Assembly: GCF_004335005.1 (NCBI RefSeq)
Contig: NZ_RQRT01000042.1
Coordinates: forward strand, 1-37,623
Source of the DNA: Paracoccus nototheniae
GTDB taxonomy: Bacteria > Pseudomonadota > Alphaproteobacteria > Rhodobacterales > Rhodobacteraceae
Direction: 5' to 3'
Length of the DNA stretch: 37,623 bases
Numbering within the stretch: the first letter of the stretch is position 1; each line of letters opens with the position of its first letter. The notes below the pieces were generated by a model, which was not told the origin of the DNA, searched no databases, and worked only from the letters and a program-made list of their open reading frames with translations. Below, piece after piece: positions 1 through 7,848 of the stretch. Both the position numbers and the translations under genes were made by a program.

Positions 1-127
1 GCGTCCGGGTGCGATCCGCGCCGGACCTGTCGGCGGCGCTGGTGTCGCTGAACCGGGTCGGCGTGAACCTCAATCAGATCACCCGGACGCTGAACGCGGG
101 GCAGCCGGTGCCGGTCGATCTCGACGA
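1..127. repeat. Terminal direct repeat, first copy (circular join)
   Basis: Bases 1-127 are identical to bases 37497-37623. The overlap falls inside an open reading frame (mobC) that is completed only when the ends are joined. This is the usual sign of a circular molecule assembled with a fixed overlap; a length of 127 fits a k-mer overlap. The true circle would then be 37,496 bp. I see it as an assembly overlap, not a biological repeat. Confidence 0.93.
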
Positions 128-182
128 GGTGCTGGCCGAGGTCCGGGCGGCGGTGGAGCGGCTGGCGGAGATCGGTGCATGA
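1..182 (+). CDS. mobC: MobC-like mobilisation protein, 3' part (continues from 37283)
   Basis: This is the C-terminal part of a ribbon-helix-helix type mobilisation protein whose start lies at 37283 across the circular join. Joined, it is about 131 residues. The visible part includes the segment VSLNRVGVNLNQITRTLN, typical of bacterial MobC proteins, which bind oriT next to the relaxase and help open the strands. The stop (TGA at 180-182) overlaps the ATG of the relaxase gene by four bases (ATGA), so the two are translationally coupled. Family assignment is from sequence pattern; the role is known for the family. Confidence 0.85.
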   Translation, partial: VRVRSAPDLSAALVSLNRVGVNLNQITRTLNAGQPVPVDLDEVLAEVRAAVERLAEIGA

Positions 183-1777
183 ACTTCCAGATCGCCGCGC
201 AGGGCCGGAGCTTCAAAGGGGCGATGGCGTATTACACCCATGACAAGCGTGCGCCCGGCCCGGAGGGCGGGGCGGCGGCGTCGGGACCGCATCCGGCCTC
301 GTCGGAGCGGGTGGCGTGGACGGAGACGCGCAACATTGCCAGCGACCGGCCCGAGGTGGCCACGCGGATCATGATCGCCACCGCCGAGCGGGCCGATCAG
401 CTGAAGGCCGAGGCCGGGATCGCGGCCACCGGGCGCAAGGCGCAAAAGCCGGTGCTGGCCTATTCGCTGGCCTGGCATCCGACCGAGGCCGGGAAACTGG
501 ACCGGGCGGAGATGTCGCGCGCCGCGAATGACAGTCTGCGGGTCCTGGGGCTGGAGAAGCACCAGGCGGTGATCGTGGCACATCGCGACACGGCCCATCC
601 GCATGTGCATGTGATCGTGAACCGGGTGAGCCCCGAGGACGGGCGGATGGCGAAGATCGATCCGCCGAAGGTCCGGGCGCTGGACCGGTGGGCGAACGAG
701 TACGAAAAAGCCCGTGGTGCGGTGGTCAGTCCGGATCGGGCGGCGAAGTACGAGCGGGTGGCCGAAAAGCAGCGCCAGTACCCGGACCCGGAGGTGCGGC
801 GGGCGCATGTCGTGGAGAAGGCCGCAGGGCGCGCTCAGGCGGCCCAGGAGCGGCAAGAGGCGGCTTCGGGGGCATCATCCCTGTCCGAGGCACGTAAGGC
901 GGCTCAGCGGGCTTCTGAGCGGCCCCAGAGCCCGGCCGCGATCCTGCGGGAGATCGGCGCAGCCACGAAAGAGCGGCACCGGCAGGAGTGGGTGGCGCTG
1001 CGCGGGGGCTATGCGGCGCAGAAGGCGGAGATCGCCTCGGCGCATAAGGGCCGGACCCGGGATGTCGTGGCGGCGCATAAGCGCGACACCAAGCCGGAAT
1101 GGGCGGCGCAGTTCCGGGGCGAGCGGGACGGGGCGCGCGAACGGCAGCGCATGGAACGCGGGCTGATCGGGCGGTTGTCGCTGTCTATCGCGGCGGCACG
1201 GGAACAGCACCGCGAGCAGGGCGGCAGTTTTGCGAAGCTGGTGGCGGTGAATTTTCTGTCGAAGGAGCGGCGGGAAAGCACGTTTGTCGCCGCCAGCCAG
1301 CGGGACCGGGCAGCGCTGTCAGAGCGGCTGAACCGGGAGTTGGGCGGGCGGCTGGAGCCGCTGAAGGCCGGGCGGGCCTGGGAGATGGGCCAGGCGCTGG
1401 AGCGATTCAAAGAGGATCGCGGGACGCTGGTCGAACGGCAGGCCGGGGAATGGGGGAAAATCCGCGAGGCCTGGAAGCAGGTTGGGCGGGAGAAAGCACC
1501 TGAGCGGGAAAGGTGGGGGGTCTCGGAGCGTGGGCGTGAGGCAGGGGCGCAGCAGGGGTCGCGGTTTGGGTGGCTGGACCGGCAGGCGAAGGAGCGAAGC
1601 GTTTCGGGCAAAGGCGCTGAACTTCGTCAGCAGGTAGAACAGGCGCAGGAGGACAAGAAGTCGTCAAAATTCGATTGGCTGGATCGGCAAAAAGATCAGG
1701 TTGCACAAAAGCAGGACCAGCGCGAAAAATTGGAACTCCGGGTGATGGGGAATGAAGGTAAACAACGCGATAGATAA
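179..1777 (+). CDS. Relaxase / mobilisation nuclease, MOBP-like
   Basis: A 532-residue DNA relaxase predicted to nick oriT and lead the strand into a conjugation channel. The N-terminal 150 residues carry the relaxase fold: a possible catalytic tyrosine at 18 or 19 (AMAYYTHDK) and the metal-binding histidine motif HRDTAHPHVHV with His140, His142 and His144. The remainder is long, charged, rich in Arg, Glu, Gln and Ala, and probably alpha-helical or coiled-coil. The C-terminus contains two similar nonapeptides, SRFGWLDRQ at 461-469 and SKFDWLDRQ at 496-504. The gene overlaps mobC by ATGA. A TraD-like coupling protein lies on the other side of the presumed oriT. The exact MOB subclass is not certain. 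Confidence 0.88.
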   Translation: MNFQIAAQGRSFKGAMAYYTHDKRAPGPEGGAAASGPHPASSERVAWTETRNIASDRPEVATRIMIATAERADQLKAEAGIAATGRKAQKPVLAYSLAWHPTEAGKLDRAEMSRAANDSLRVLGLEKHQAVIVAHRDTAHPHVHVIVNRVSPEDGRMAKIDPPKVRALDRWANEYEKARGAVVSPDRAAKYERVAEKQRQYPDPEVRRAHVVEKAAGRAQAAQERQEAASGASSLSEARKAAQRASERPQSPAAILREIGAATKERHRQEWVALRGGYAAQKAEIASAHKGRTRDVVAAHKRDTKPEWAAQFRGERDGARERQRMERGLIGRLSLSIAAAREQHREQGGSFAKLVAVNFLSKERRESTFVAASQRDRAALSERLNRELGGRLEPLKAGRAWEMGQALERFKEDRGTLVERQAGEWGKIREAWKQVGREKAPERERWGVSERGREAGAQQGSRFGWLDRQAKERSVSGKGAELRQQVEQAQEDKKSSKFDWLDRQKDQVAQKQDQREKLELRVMGNEGKQRDR

Positions 1778-2028
1778 CCAGAAGAGCTAACTATTCTGCT
1801 TTCACGCGCTAATAGAATGCTCATCTTAATTTATCCAGATTGAATTTACTTAAAACGTTTGCAATTGAAAATGGGAAGATGATAATAATTAAGTTAATCA
1901 TCTTTATAGTATTTATAGATATTGCTGCCGAGAAGCTCGTCTTATTAAGCTCAAGCGATAGTAAATTAAACAATAAAAAAGATATTAAAAAAATAAAACG
2001 GGCGCAAATGATGGCATAAAGGGTATAA
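1778..2028. other. AT-rich spacer between relaxase and IS5 element
   Basis: This 250-base stretch is strikingly AT-rich next to very GC-rich neighbours. It holds one short plus-strand frame (ATG at 1879, stop ending 2019, 46 codons) beginning MIIIKLIIFIVF, a hydrophobic start followed by a Lys/Asn-rich tail. I see no convincing ribosome site and recognise no family; random AT-rich sequence could give this. The IS5-family element starts at 2029, with a possible ATAA target duplication at 2025-2028. Confidence 0.4.
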
Positions 2029-2333
2029 GGGCACCTCGATAAATTGCCTGCCCCGTGTTGCTGCGGTATAAATGAGAGGGATCGGCGGCTTGGAGTTTGA
2101 CGATGGCGCAGTTGGGTTTCTTTGATCTTTCGGACCGCTATGCAAGCCTGGACGCCAAGAGGGACCCGCTGGTCGAGATCGACGCCGTCGTGCCGTGGGA
2201 GGAATTCCGTGCAACGCTGGAGCGCGTCTGACGCAAGCCGGATGCAGAGCGCAAGTCACGCGCCGGGCGCAAGCCCATGGATGCCGTGCTGATGTGAGCT
2301 ACTCCCCGATCCTTGGACAGTTTTCCGGCTGAT

Positions 2334-3188
2334 TTAAGCTACTGCCTGCGCCTGCTGATCGGTTTCGATGGTGTTGAAGTAGACCACGGCGGGTGGTTGA
2401 CCGCCATGGGCGGCGTGAGGCCGCTGGTGGTTGTAGAAGGTGATCCAGGCCCCGATGCCAGCCTTGGCCTGAGAGCCGGTCTCCCAAGCGTGCAGGTAGA
2501 CGCATTCATACTTCAGGGACCGCCAGAGGCGTTCGATGAAGATGTTGTCGATGCACCGGCCCTTGCCATCCATCGAGATCCGGGTGCCGATCCGTTTCAG
2601 GCGGTCGGTCCAGGCGAAGGACGTGAACTGCGATCCCTGATCGGAGTTCATGATCTCGGGCGGGCCGAACTTGTGGATCGCCTCGTTCAGGGCCTCGACG
2701 CAGAAGTCGGCTTCCAGGGTATTCGAGATGCGCCAGGCCAGAACCTTCCGGGTGAACCAGTCCATGACAGCCACCATATAGAGAAAGCCGCGGCGCATCG
2801 GGATGTAGGTGATGTCGGCGCACCAGACTTGGTTGGGCCGCTCCACCCGCAGCCCATCCAGCAGATAGGGGTAGGTCTTGTGGCCCTTGGCCGGCCTGCT
2901 GGTATCGGGCTTCTGGTAGATCGGCATCAAGCGCATCAGCCGCATCAGTCGCCGGATGCGCTTGTAGTTCACAACATGGCCCTCGTTCTGCAGGTGCCAC
3001 GTCATCTGCTGCACGCCGTAAAACGGTGTCTCGAGGAACTGCTTGTCAATCACCACCATGAGGTCGAGGTTCATGGCCGTCTCGCCCATCAGTTCGTAGT
3101 AGAACGACGATCGCGAGATCGACAGCAGGTGGCATTGCGCCCCGACCGACAGGCTCGGGTGGTTCTTCTCAATCATGCCACGCCTCAC
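2334..3188 (-). CDS. IS3-family transposase OrfB (DDE integrase domain)
   Basis: A 284-residue transposase catalytic protein. It begins with the helix-rich HTH_21-like region (SRSSFYYELMGE), then carries the rve integrase core with the DDE triad: Asp in VWCADITYIP, Asp in MNSDQGSQFT and Glu in IFIERLWRSLKYE. The C-terminal YNHQRPHAAHGG is typical of IS3 OrfB. The GTG start overlaps the orfA stop (GTGA). In this family OrfB is normally made as an OrfAB fusion by -1 frameshifting; a run of six T bases lies near the end of orfA, but I cannot show it is the slip site. Length is normal and no disruption is seen. Confidence 0.93.
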   Translation of the reverse strand: MRRGMIEKNHPSLSVGAQCHLLSISRSSFYYELMGETAMNLDLMVVIDKQFLETPFYGVQQMTWHLQNEGHVVNYKRIRRLMRLMRLMPIYQKPDTSRPAKGHKTYPYLLDGLRVERPNQVWCADITYIPMRRGFLYMVAVMDWFTRKVLAWRISNTLEADFCVEALNEAIHKFGPPEIMNSDQGSQFTSFAWTDRLKRIGTRISMDGKGRCIDNIFIERLWRSLKYECVYLHAWETGSQAKAGIGAWITFYNHQRPHAAHGGQPPAVVYFNTIETDQQAQAVA

Positions 3189-3478
3189 TTGCCGGTCCAG
3201 GGCTTGAGCTTTCGTGACAAAAAATCGTTGGCCACAGCCAGCTCCCCGATCTTGGCATGCAGGGATCGCACCGTGTCCTCATCAACAGAGGGAGCCGTCT
3301 TGCCGCCCCGCTCGAAGATGTCAGCAGCACCATCGAGCAGAGACTTCTTCCACTGATGGATCATCGTCGGATGCACGCCATATTCGGCGGCTAACTCAGA
3401 CACCGTGCGCTCGCCCTTCAAGGCTTCCAGCGCAACACGGGCCTTGAATCCCGCGTCATGGTTCCTGCGTTTCTTCAT
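3185..3478 (-). CDS. IS3-family transposase OrfA (helix-turn-helix)
   Basis: A 97-residue protein with the IS3/IS911-type HTH_Tnp_1 domain: FKARVALEALKGERTVSELA followed by YGVHPTMIHQWKKSLLDGA, then a leucine-zipper-like tail ending FLSRKLKPWTGK. OrfA binds the element ends and regulates transposition; fused to OrfB it gives the active enzyme. It lies just inside the right inverted repeat of the nested IS3 element. It is related to, but clearly different from, the orfA at 24776-25072, so the two IS3 elements are distinct members of the family. Confidence 0.92.
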   Translation of the reverse strand: MKKRRNHDAGFKARVALEALKGERTVSELAAEYGVHPTMIHQWKKSLLDGAADIFERGGKTAPSVDEDTVRSLHAKIGELAVANDFLSRKLKPWTGK

Positions 3479-4763
3479 GTCCTGATCTCCTCGCTCTTGA
3501 AGACCAGCAGACGTCAGATCGTAGCTTCCGTCACTGTCCGATTTTCGGGGAGTAGCTCAGATGTTCAAGACACTGGTGCTGGGCGCGCTTTACAACCTGT
3601 CCGACGACCAGATCGAGTATCAGGTGCGCGACCGTCTGTCGTTCATGCGGTTTCTTGGCCTCGGCCTTGAGGACCGGGTGCCCGATGCCAAGACGGTCTG
3701 GCTTTATCGTGAGGCGTTGGCGCAGGCGGGCCTGGTGGAAGGGCTGTTCAAGCAGTTCGACGGTATGCGATGGGGTGGACGCCCCCCGGCGGCATCGAAT
3801 GTGCCATGGTGGCGGGTTACATCGCGCGGGGCGGGCAGATCCTCGATGCCTCCATCGTCCCGGTGCCGCGCAATCACAATACGCGCGTGGAAAACAAGGC
3901 GATCAAGAACGGTGAGGTGCCCGAGGGTTGGGCCGACAAGCCCGCCAAGCGGTCGCAGAAGGATACCGATGCGCGCTGGACCAAAAAGCATGGCAAGAGC
4001 CACTACGGCTACAAGAACCATGTGAACATGGACAGCAAGCACAAGCTGGTGCGGCGTTACCATGTCAGCGATGCCGCCCTGCACGACAGCCAGGCGGTGG
4101 ACCGCCTGCTGATGCGGGGCAATACCGGTGCGGGGGTCTGGGCAGATCCCGCCTATCGGTCCGAGGAGATGGAAGCCAGGCTGCGCGCCTTGAAGCTGAA
4201 GAGCCACATCCACCGCAAGGGCAAGCGCGGCAAGCCGCTGATCCAACAGGCCAAGAGCAGCAACCGGACCAAATCCTCGGTGCGCGCGCGGGTCGAGCAT
4301 ATCTTCGGCGCGCAGACCAACGACATGGGCGGCACGCTGGTGCGCACCATCGGCATGGTGCGGGCGAAGGCCAAGATCGGGATGAAGAACCTGGCATACA
4401 ACATGCGCCGCCTCGGCCAGCTGCGCCGCCTGAACCCGTGCCCGGCCTGTCCCCGGGGCGCGGTAATCAGGCCAGGAGGCACGAAACGCCGCGCGTGACA
4501 GGTGTAGCACAGAAGACCACCTAGCGCGCCAGGCCGCCGACGGGCGGTATCATCCCTGTCTCAAGCCGCCCAATCCCCTACCCGGAGCCTGAAAAACTCA
4601 AAAAATCGAGGTGCCCATAAGTAATACCAACGGCCCTAAGCACTGATCCCTTTTGCGTATTCACGCGTGGCAATTGATCGGACCCGCTCGGGGTCGTTTG
4701 CGAAGGCGTCATCCTTCGACATGAAAAAGGCATAACGAGTGTATCCCTCACTTCCTTGTCAAA

Positions 4764-4787
4764 AGCTTGAAAAGCATAATTCAAGCT
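4764..4787 (-). terminator. Probable intrinsic terminator of the nik operon
   Basis: Read on the minus strand, a perfect 8-bp stem AGCTTGAA / TTCAAGCT encloses an 8-base loop and is followed by a short T run. The upstream arm overlaps the nikE stop codon. The U-tract is short, so termination may be partial. Confidence 0.6.
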
Positions 4788-5377
4788 ATCGCCATCGATC
4801 TACCACTGATCCTTGCCAGCAATGCGTCATCATGGCTGATCGCCAGCAGGCCCATGCCTGTTGCGCGGCAGACATCCAGCAGCACGCGCCACATTAGGGC
4901 CTGACTGACCGGGTCCAAGGCAGCCGTGATCTCGTCGGCGATCAGCACGCGTGGTCGGGCCATAAGGCCGCGCAGGATCGACAGGCGCTGCAACTGTCCG
5001 CCTGACAATTCGTGCGGAAAGCGCTCGGCTGGAAGGTCCGCGCCAAGTGCGGTGCGCAGATCGTCGCGCGGGGGGCCGGCCTCCCGCAGGATGCGGTCCA
5101 GCGTCCAGCGAGGATTCATCGCGACCAGCGGATCTTGGTGCAGATACTGCACTGGCCACAAGCCTTTTCCAGGCGGCTGGCCGTCGAGCGTCAGCCGCCC
5201 GCCCGCAAGGGGATGCAGGCACGCCAGCGCACGGCCCACTGTGGTCTTGCCCGCCCCGGATGGCCCCGACAAGCCGACGCATTCCCCCCGAGGGATGGTC
5301 AGATCCAGCCCCTGGATCAGGATGCGCCGGCCCTGCGCAACGGCGATACCCTGGGCCTCAAGCATCGGTAAAGCCAT
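4781..5377 (-). CDS. nikE: Nickel/peptide ABC transporter ATPase (NikE-like)
   Basis: A cytoplasmic ATPase of about 198 residues powering the nickel importer. It shows Walker A GPSGAGKTT, a Q-loop region (YLHQDPLVAMNPR), signature LSGGQLQR, Walker B VLIADEITAALD and switch histidine in AISHDD, the normal NikE/OppF order. It is short, lacking the usual C-terminal extension of about 50 residues. It overlaps nikD; the start could be ATG 5377 (MALPMLEAQ) or ATG 5365 (MLEAQG), and neither has a strong ribosome site. Last gene of nikABCDE. Nickel as substrate is inferred from the linked nikR and nearby urease genes. Confidence 0.82.
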   Translation of the reverse strand: MALPMLEAQGIAVAQGRRILIQGLDLTIPRGECVGLSGPSGAGKTTVGRALACLHPLAGGRLTLDGQPPGKGLWPVQYLHQDPLVAMNPRWTLDRILREAGPPRDDLRTALGADLPAERFPHELSGGQLQRLSILRGLMARPRVLIADEITAALDPVSQALMWRVLLDVCRATGMGLLAISHDDALLARISGRSMAIA

Positions 5378-6089
5378 TTTGCGGCAAAGCCTGCCATTGC
5401 CTTCTTGCGGCGGCGGGCAGAACCGCGCCATCGCCTGCAAAGGCCTGCGCGGGGCAGGCGGGATGCAGACGACCATCGGCCAGCATCGCGACCTCATCCG
5501 CGATGGGCAAGGCGGCAATCAGGTCATGCGTGATCAGCAGCACGGCACCGCCCTCGGCCGCATACGCGCGAAGGGTCGCCAGCAGCAGGGCGGAACTGGC
5601 CGGATCCAACCCGGCCGTCGGCTCGTCCGCGACCAGCAGCGCGGGCGGTCCGATCAGCGCCATGACCATCAGCACCCGCCGCGCCATACCGCCGGACAGC
5701 TGATGGGGATAAAGCGCCGCAACGGCGGAGCCGAGGTCCAGCAAGGCCAGCCGATCGGCCACCTGCGCCGGACAGGCCTTGCGCCTTGCCGCCCATGCGA
5801 TCTGGTCGCCGATGCGCGCGGTGGGGTCCAGCCATCCGCCTTGCTGGGGCAGAAACACCGTCCTGCCCTGCACCGCGATCCGGCCCGTCTGCAGGGCGTT
5901 GCCGGGCAGGGCCCCCAGGATCGCATGGGCCAGCAGGCTTTTGCCCGCCCCCGACGCGCCGATCAGCGCCGTGATCCGGCCCGCCGCGACATCAAGGTTC
6001 AGCCCTTGCACCAGCCATGTCTCGCGTCGCCGCCACAGCCCGTCGGGCGCCGAAAAGCCAAGCGACAGGTCACGGACCCTCAGGCTCAC
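5358..6089 (-). CDS. nikD: Nickel/peptide ABC transporter ATPase (NikD-like)
   Basis: A 243-residue ATPase that pairs with NikE under the NikBC permease. It shows Walker A GASGAGKS, Q-loop area FLPQQGGWLDP, signature LSGGMARR, Walker B ALLVADEPTAGLD and switch histidine in LITHD. The chosen start is GTG 6089, whose codon overlaps the nikC stop (GTGA); a longer upstream reading would lie wholly inside nikC. The stop overlaps the beginning of nikE. Coupled overlaps run through the whole nik operon. The substrate is inferred from context. Confidence 0.85.
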   Translation of the reverse strand: MSLRVRDLSLGFSAPDGLWRRRETWLVQGLNLDVAAGRITALIGASGAGKSLLAHAILGALPGNALQTGRIAVQGRTVFLPQQGGWLDPTARIGDQIAWAARRKACPAQVADRLALLDLGSAVAALYPHQLSGGMARRVLMVMALIGPPALLVADEPTAGLDPASSALLLATLRAYAAEGGAVLLITHDLIAALPIADEVAMLADGRLHPACPAQAFAGDGAVLPAAARRQWQALPQNGFTDA

Positions 6090-6898
6090 AGGCGCAGCTC
6101 CCTCGGGTTGGTGCGGCGGTGGAGGGCATCGCCCACGCGTTCCAGACACAGGACCAACATGACCAGCGCCGCGCCCGGTCCCACAGCCAGCCACCAGCGC
6201 CCGGCGCCGATGTGCCGCATCGCCTCGGACAGCATGACGCCGATGGCCGGGCGCGAGGGTTCCAGCCCGAAACCCAGAAAGGTCAGGGCGGCCTCGTGCA
6301 GGATCGCGTGGGGAAACATCAGGACATATCCGGTCAGCAGCTGCGGCAGCAGCAGCGGCAGAATGTGATGTCGCGCCACGAACAAGCGCGAGCGGCCGAA
6401 GGCGCGCGATGCCTCAACAAAGGGGGCAGACCGGACCTGGCGGATTTCGGCGCGCAGCAGGCGCGCAAGGCGCGGCCAGTGAGAGATGGCGACGGCGATG
6501 ATGACGGCGGTGACGCCCCCGCCAAGGGCAAAGCTGATCAGCAACAGCAGCAGCAAATGCGGCAGGGCCAGCATCACATCGGTCAGAAACCCCATCGCCG
6601 CATCCGCTGCCCGCCCAAGGCTGGAGACCAGCGCCACGACCAGCGCGATGGCCGTGGACAGCCCCGCCGCAAGCAGCCCGACCTGCAGGCTGAGCGTCAG
6701 GCCATGAACCACCCGCGCCGCCAGATCGCGACCCATCCGGTCCGTTCCAAGCGGGCGGGCCCACGAAGGCGGCAGGTTCCGCGCCGTGAAATCCGCCCGC
6801 AGTCCCAGATCACCAAGCGCGCCCGAGCCAAGCGGCACCGCCACCAGCACCGCCCCGGCCAGCGCGGTCATCACGGCAAGACGCAGCGCGGCGGTCAT
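6086..6898 (-). CDS. nikC: Nickel/peptide ABC transporter permease (NikC-like)
   Basis: A 270-residue inner-membrane permease of the DppC/OppC/NikC type. After an N-terminal membrane segment comes the periplasmic signature PLGTDRMGRDLAARVVHG, typical of this subfamily, then about five more membrane segments. The cytoplasmic EAA-type loop EASRAFGRSRLFVARHHILP contacts the ATPases. The gene starts at ATG 6898, overlapping the nikB stop (ATGA), and ends by overlapping the nikD start (GTGA). It would form the channel with NikB. Confidence 0.86.
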   Translation of the reverse strand: MTAALRLAVMTALAGAVLVAVPLGSGALGDLGLRADFTARNLPPSWARPLGTDRMGRDLAARVVHGLTLSLQVGLLAAGLSTAIALVVALVSSLGRAADAAMGFLTDVMLALPHLLLLLLISFALGGGVTAVIIAVAISHWPRLARLLRAEIRQVRSAPFVEASRAFGRSRLFVARHHILPLLLPQLLTGYVLMFPHAILHEAALTFLGFGLEPSRPAIGVMLSEAMRHIGAGRWWLAVGPGAALVMLVLCLERVGDALHRRTNPRELRL

Positions 6899-7848
6899 GG
6901 CATCCTCTGACGCGGGTCAAGTGCGGGGCCCAGCCGGTCGGCGGTCAAGTTCGCCGCGACGACGGTGATCGCGGTCAGGATCGCGATGGCCATCAGCAGC
7001 GCCACATCGCCGCGCATCCCGGCCTCGACCGTTGCACGACCAAGACCCGGCCAGGCAAAGACCTGCTCGGCCAGGATCGCACCGCCGATGATCTCTCCGA
7101 CCGAGGCGAACAGCACCGTCACGCCCGGCAGAGCCGCATTGCGCGCGACATGGCGCAGCAGGATGTCATCGCGCGTGGCGCCCTGCAGTCGGACGAGGGC
7201 GACGTAATCGGACTGCAGGATCTCGATGGCCTTGATGCGGGTGTGCAGCGCGATCTGCGCGACTCCGAACAGGGTCAGCGCGGCCAGCGGCAGGGCCAGA
7301 TGGCGCAGGCGGTCCGACAGCCCGACCTGATCGGGCGGCACGCCGATTGGCCCCGCGCAGCAGACCGGCGCCCAGCCTAGCACGACCGAGAACAGCGCGA
7401 TCATCAGCATGGCCAGCCAAAAGGTCGGCGTGGCGGCCAGGCCATAGCACCACAGCCGGATCACCCGGTCCGGCCAGCGATCCCGTGTCATCGCCGCCGT
7501 CAGGCCAAGCGCAAAGCCCAGCACGCCCGACAGCAGCCAGGCCAATCCCGCCAGCAGGGCCGAGGCCCCAAGACGTTCCGACACCACCTGCGCGACGGGG
7601 GCGGCATAGGTCGTGGACCATCCCAGATCGCCCCGCAAGACATGCCCCGCCCATCGCGCGAACTGTTCGGGCGCGGGCCGGTCCAGCCCCCAGCTGGCCG
7701 CAATCCGGTCCATCTGATCGGGGCTGGCCTGAGCCATGGCGGGGCCCAGATAGGCCGCGACCGGGTCGACGGGCGAGGCCTTCAGCAGCATGAACACCGC
7801 CAGCGCGACGGTCGCCACGACAGCCAGCGCGCGGACAAGTGCAGTCAT
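6895..7848 (-). CDS. nikB: Nickel/peptide ABC transporter permease (NikB-like)
   Basis: A permease of about 317 residues, DppB/NikB type. It has an N-terminal membrane helix, the periplasmic segment DPVAAYLGPAMAQASPDQMD and DLGWSTTYAAPVAQVV typical of the family, then several membrane helices and the EAA-like loop VALVRLQGATRDDILLRHVA. The preferred start is ATG 7848, overlapping the nikA stop (ATGA); a start at 7866 is possible. It is predicted to form the translocation pore with NikC. Confidence 0.86.
   Translation of the reverse strand: MTALVRALAVVATVALAVFMLLKASPVDPVAAYLGPAMAQASPDQMDRIAASWGLDRPAPEQFARWAGHVLRGDLGWSTTYAAPVAQVVSERLGASALLAGLAWLLSGVLGFALGLTAAMTRDRWPDRVIRLWCYGLAATPTFWLAMLMIALFSVVLGWAPVCCAGPIGVPPDQVGLSDRLRHLALPLAALTLFGVAQIALHTRIKAIEILQSDYVALVRLQGATRDDILLRHVARNAALPGVTVLFASVGEIIGGAILAEQVFAWPGLGRATVEAGMRGDVALLMAIAILTAITVVAANLTADRLGPALDPRQRMP

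Larger units (their letters stand above)
2295..3559 (-). mobile_element. Complete IS3-family element nested in the IS5 element
   Basis: Terminal inverted repeats TGAGCTACTCCCCGA (from 2295) and TCGGGGAGTAGCTCA (ending 3559) bound a 1265-bp element with orfA and orfB on the minus strand. GATG occurs on both sides (2291-2294 and 3560-3563) and is the target duplication. Removing the element and one GATG restores the IS5 transposase codons for VLMFKTL exactly. The element therefore inserted after the IS5 copy was in place, and it appears intact. Confidence 0.93.
2103..4498 (+). pseudogene. IS5-family transposase, disrupted
   Basis: The reading frame starts at ATG 2103 (MAQLGFFDLSDRYASLDAKR) and meets a premature TGA at 2229-2231. 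The same frame continues to 2294, where an IS3-family element is inserted. The frame resumes after 3563 (FKTLVLGALYNLSDDQIEYQ) and changes around 3765-3800. It then continues in another frame with typical IS5 transposase sequence (YIARGGQILDASIVPVPRNH, WTKKHGKSHYGYKNHVN, VEHIFGAQ) to 4498. The short segment at the frame change does not match the expected sequence, suggesting a small rearrangement. With an in-frame stop, an insertion and a frameshift, it cannot make active transposase. Confidence 0.88.
2029..4616 (+). mobile_element. IS5-family insertion sequence, interrupted by an IS3-family element
   Basis: The ends are perfect 12-base inverted repeats, GGGCACCTCGAT at 2029-2040 and ATCGAGGTGCCC at 4605-4616. 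ATAA flanks both sides (2025-2028 and 4617-4620), a possible target duplication. Without the nested IS3 and its 4-bp duplication the element is about 1.32 kb, a normal IS5-family size. Its transposase is broken in several places. A remnant of a related copy lies at 9922-10275 in the same orientation, so the two bracket the nickel gene cluster. Confidence 0.88.

Noticed and set aside
74..856. Minus-strand frame opposite mobC and the relaxase
   Set aside because: Shadow of the relaxase histidine-motif region; rich in Arg, His, Pro and Leu with no recognisable domain.
2313..3356. Long plus-strand frame opposite the IS3 orfB (347 codons)
   Set aside because: It is the antisense shadow of a clear DDE transposase and has no family features.
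4926..6368. Long plus-strand frame opposite nikE, nikD and nikC
   Set aside because: GC-rich shadow of well-supported ABC transporter genes; composition is Arg/Gln/Pro-rich without domains.
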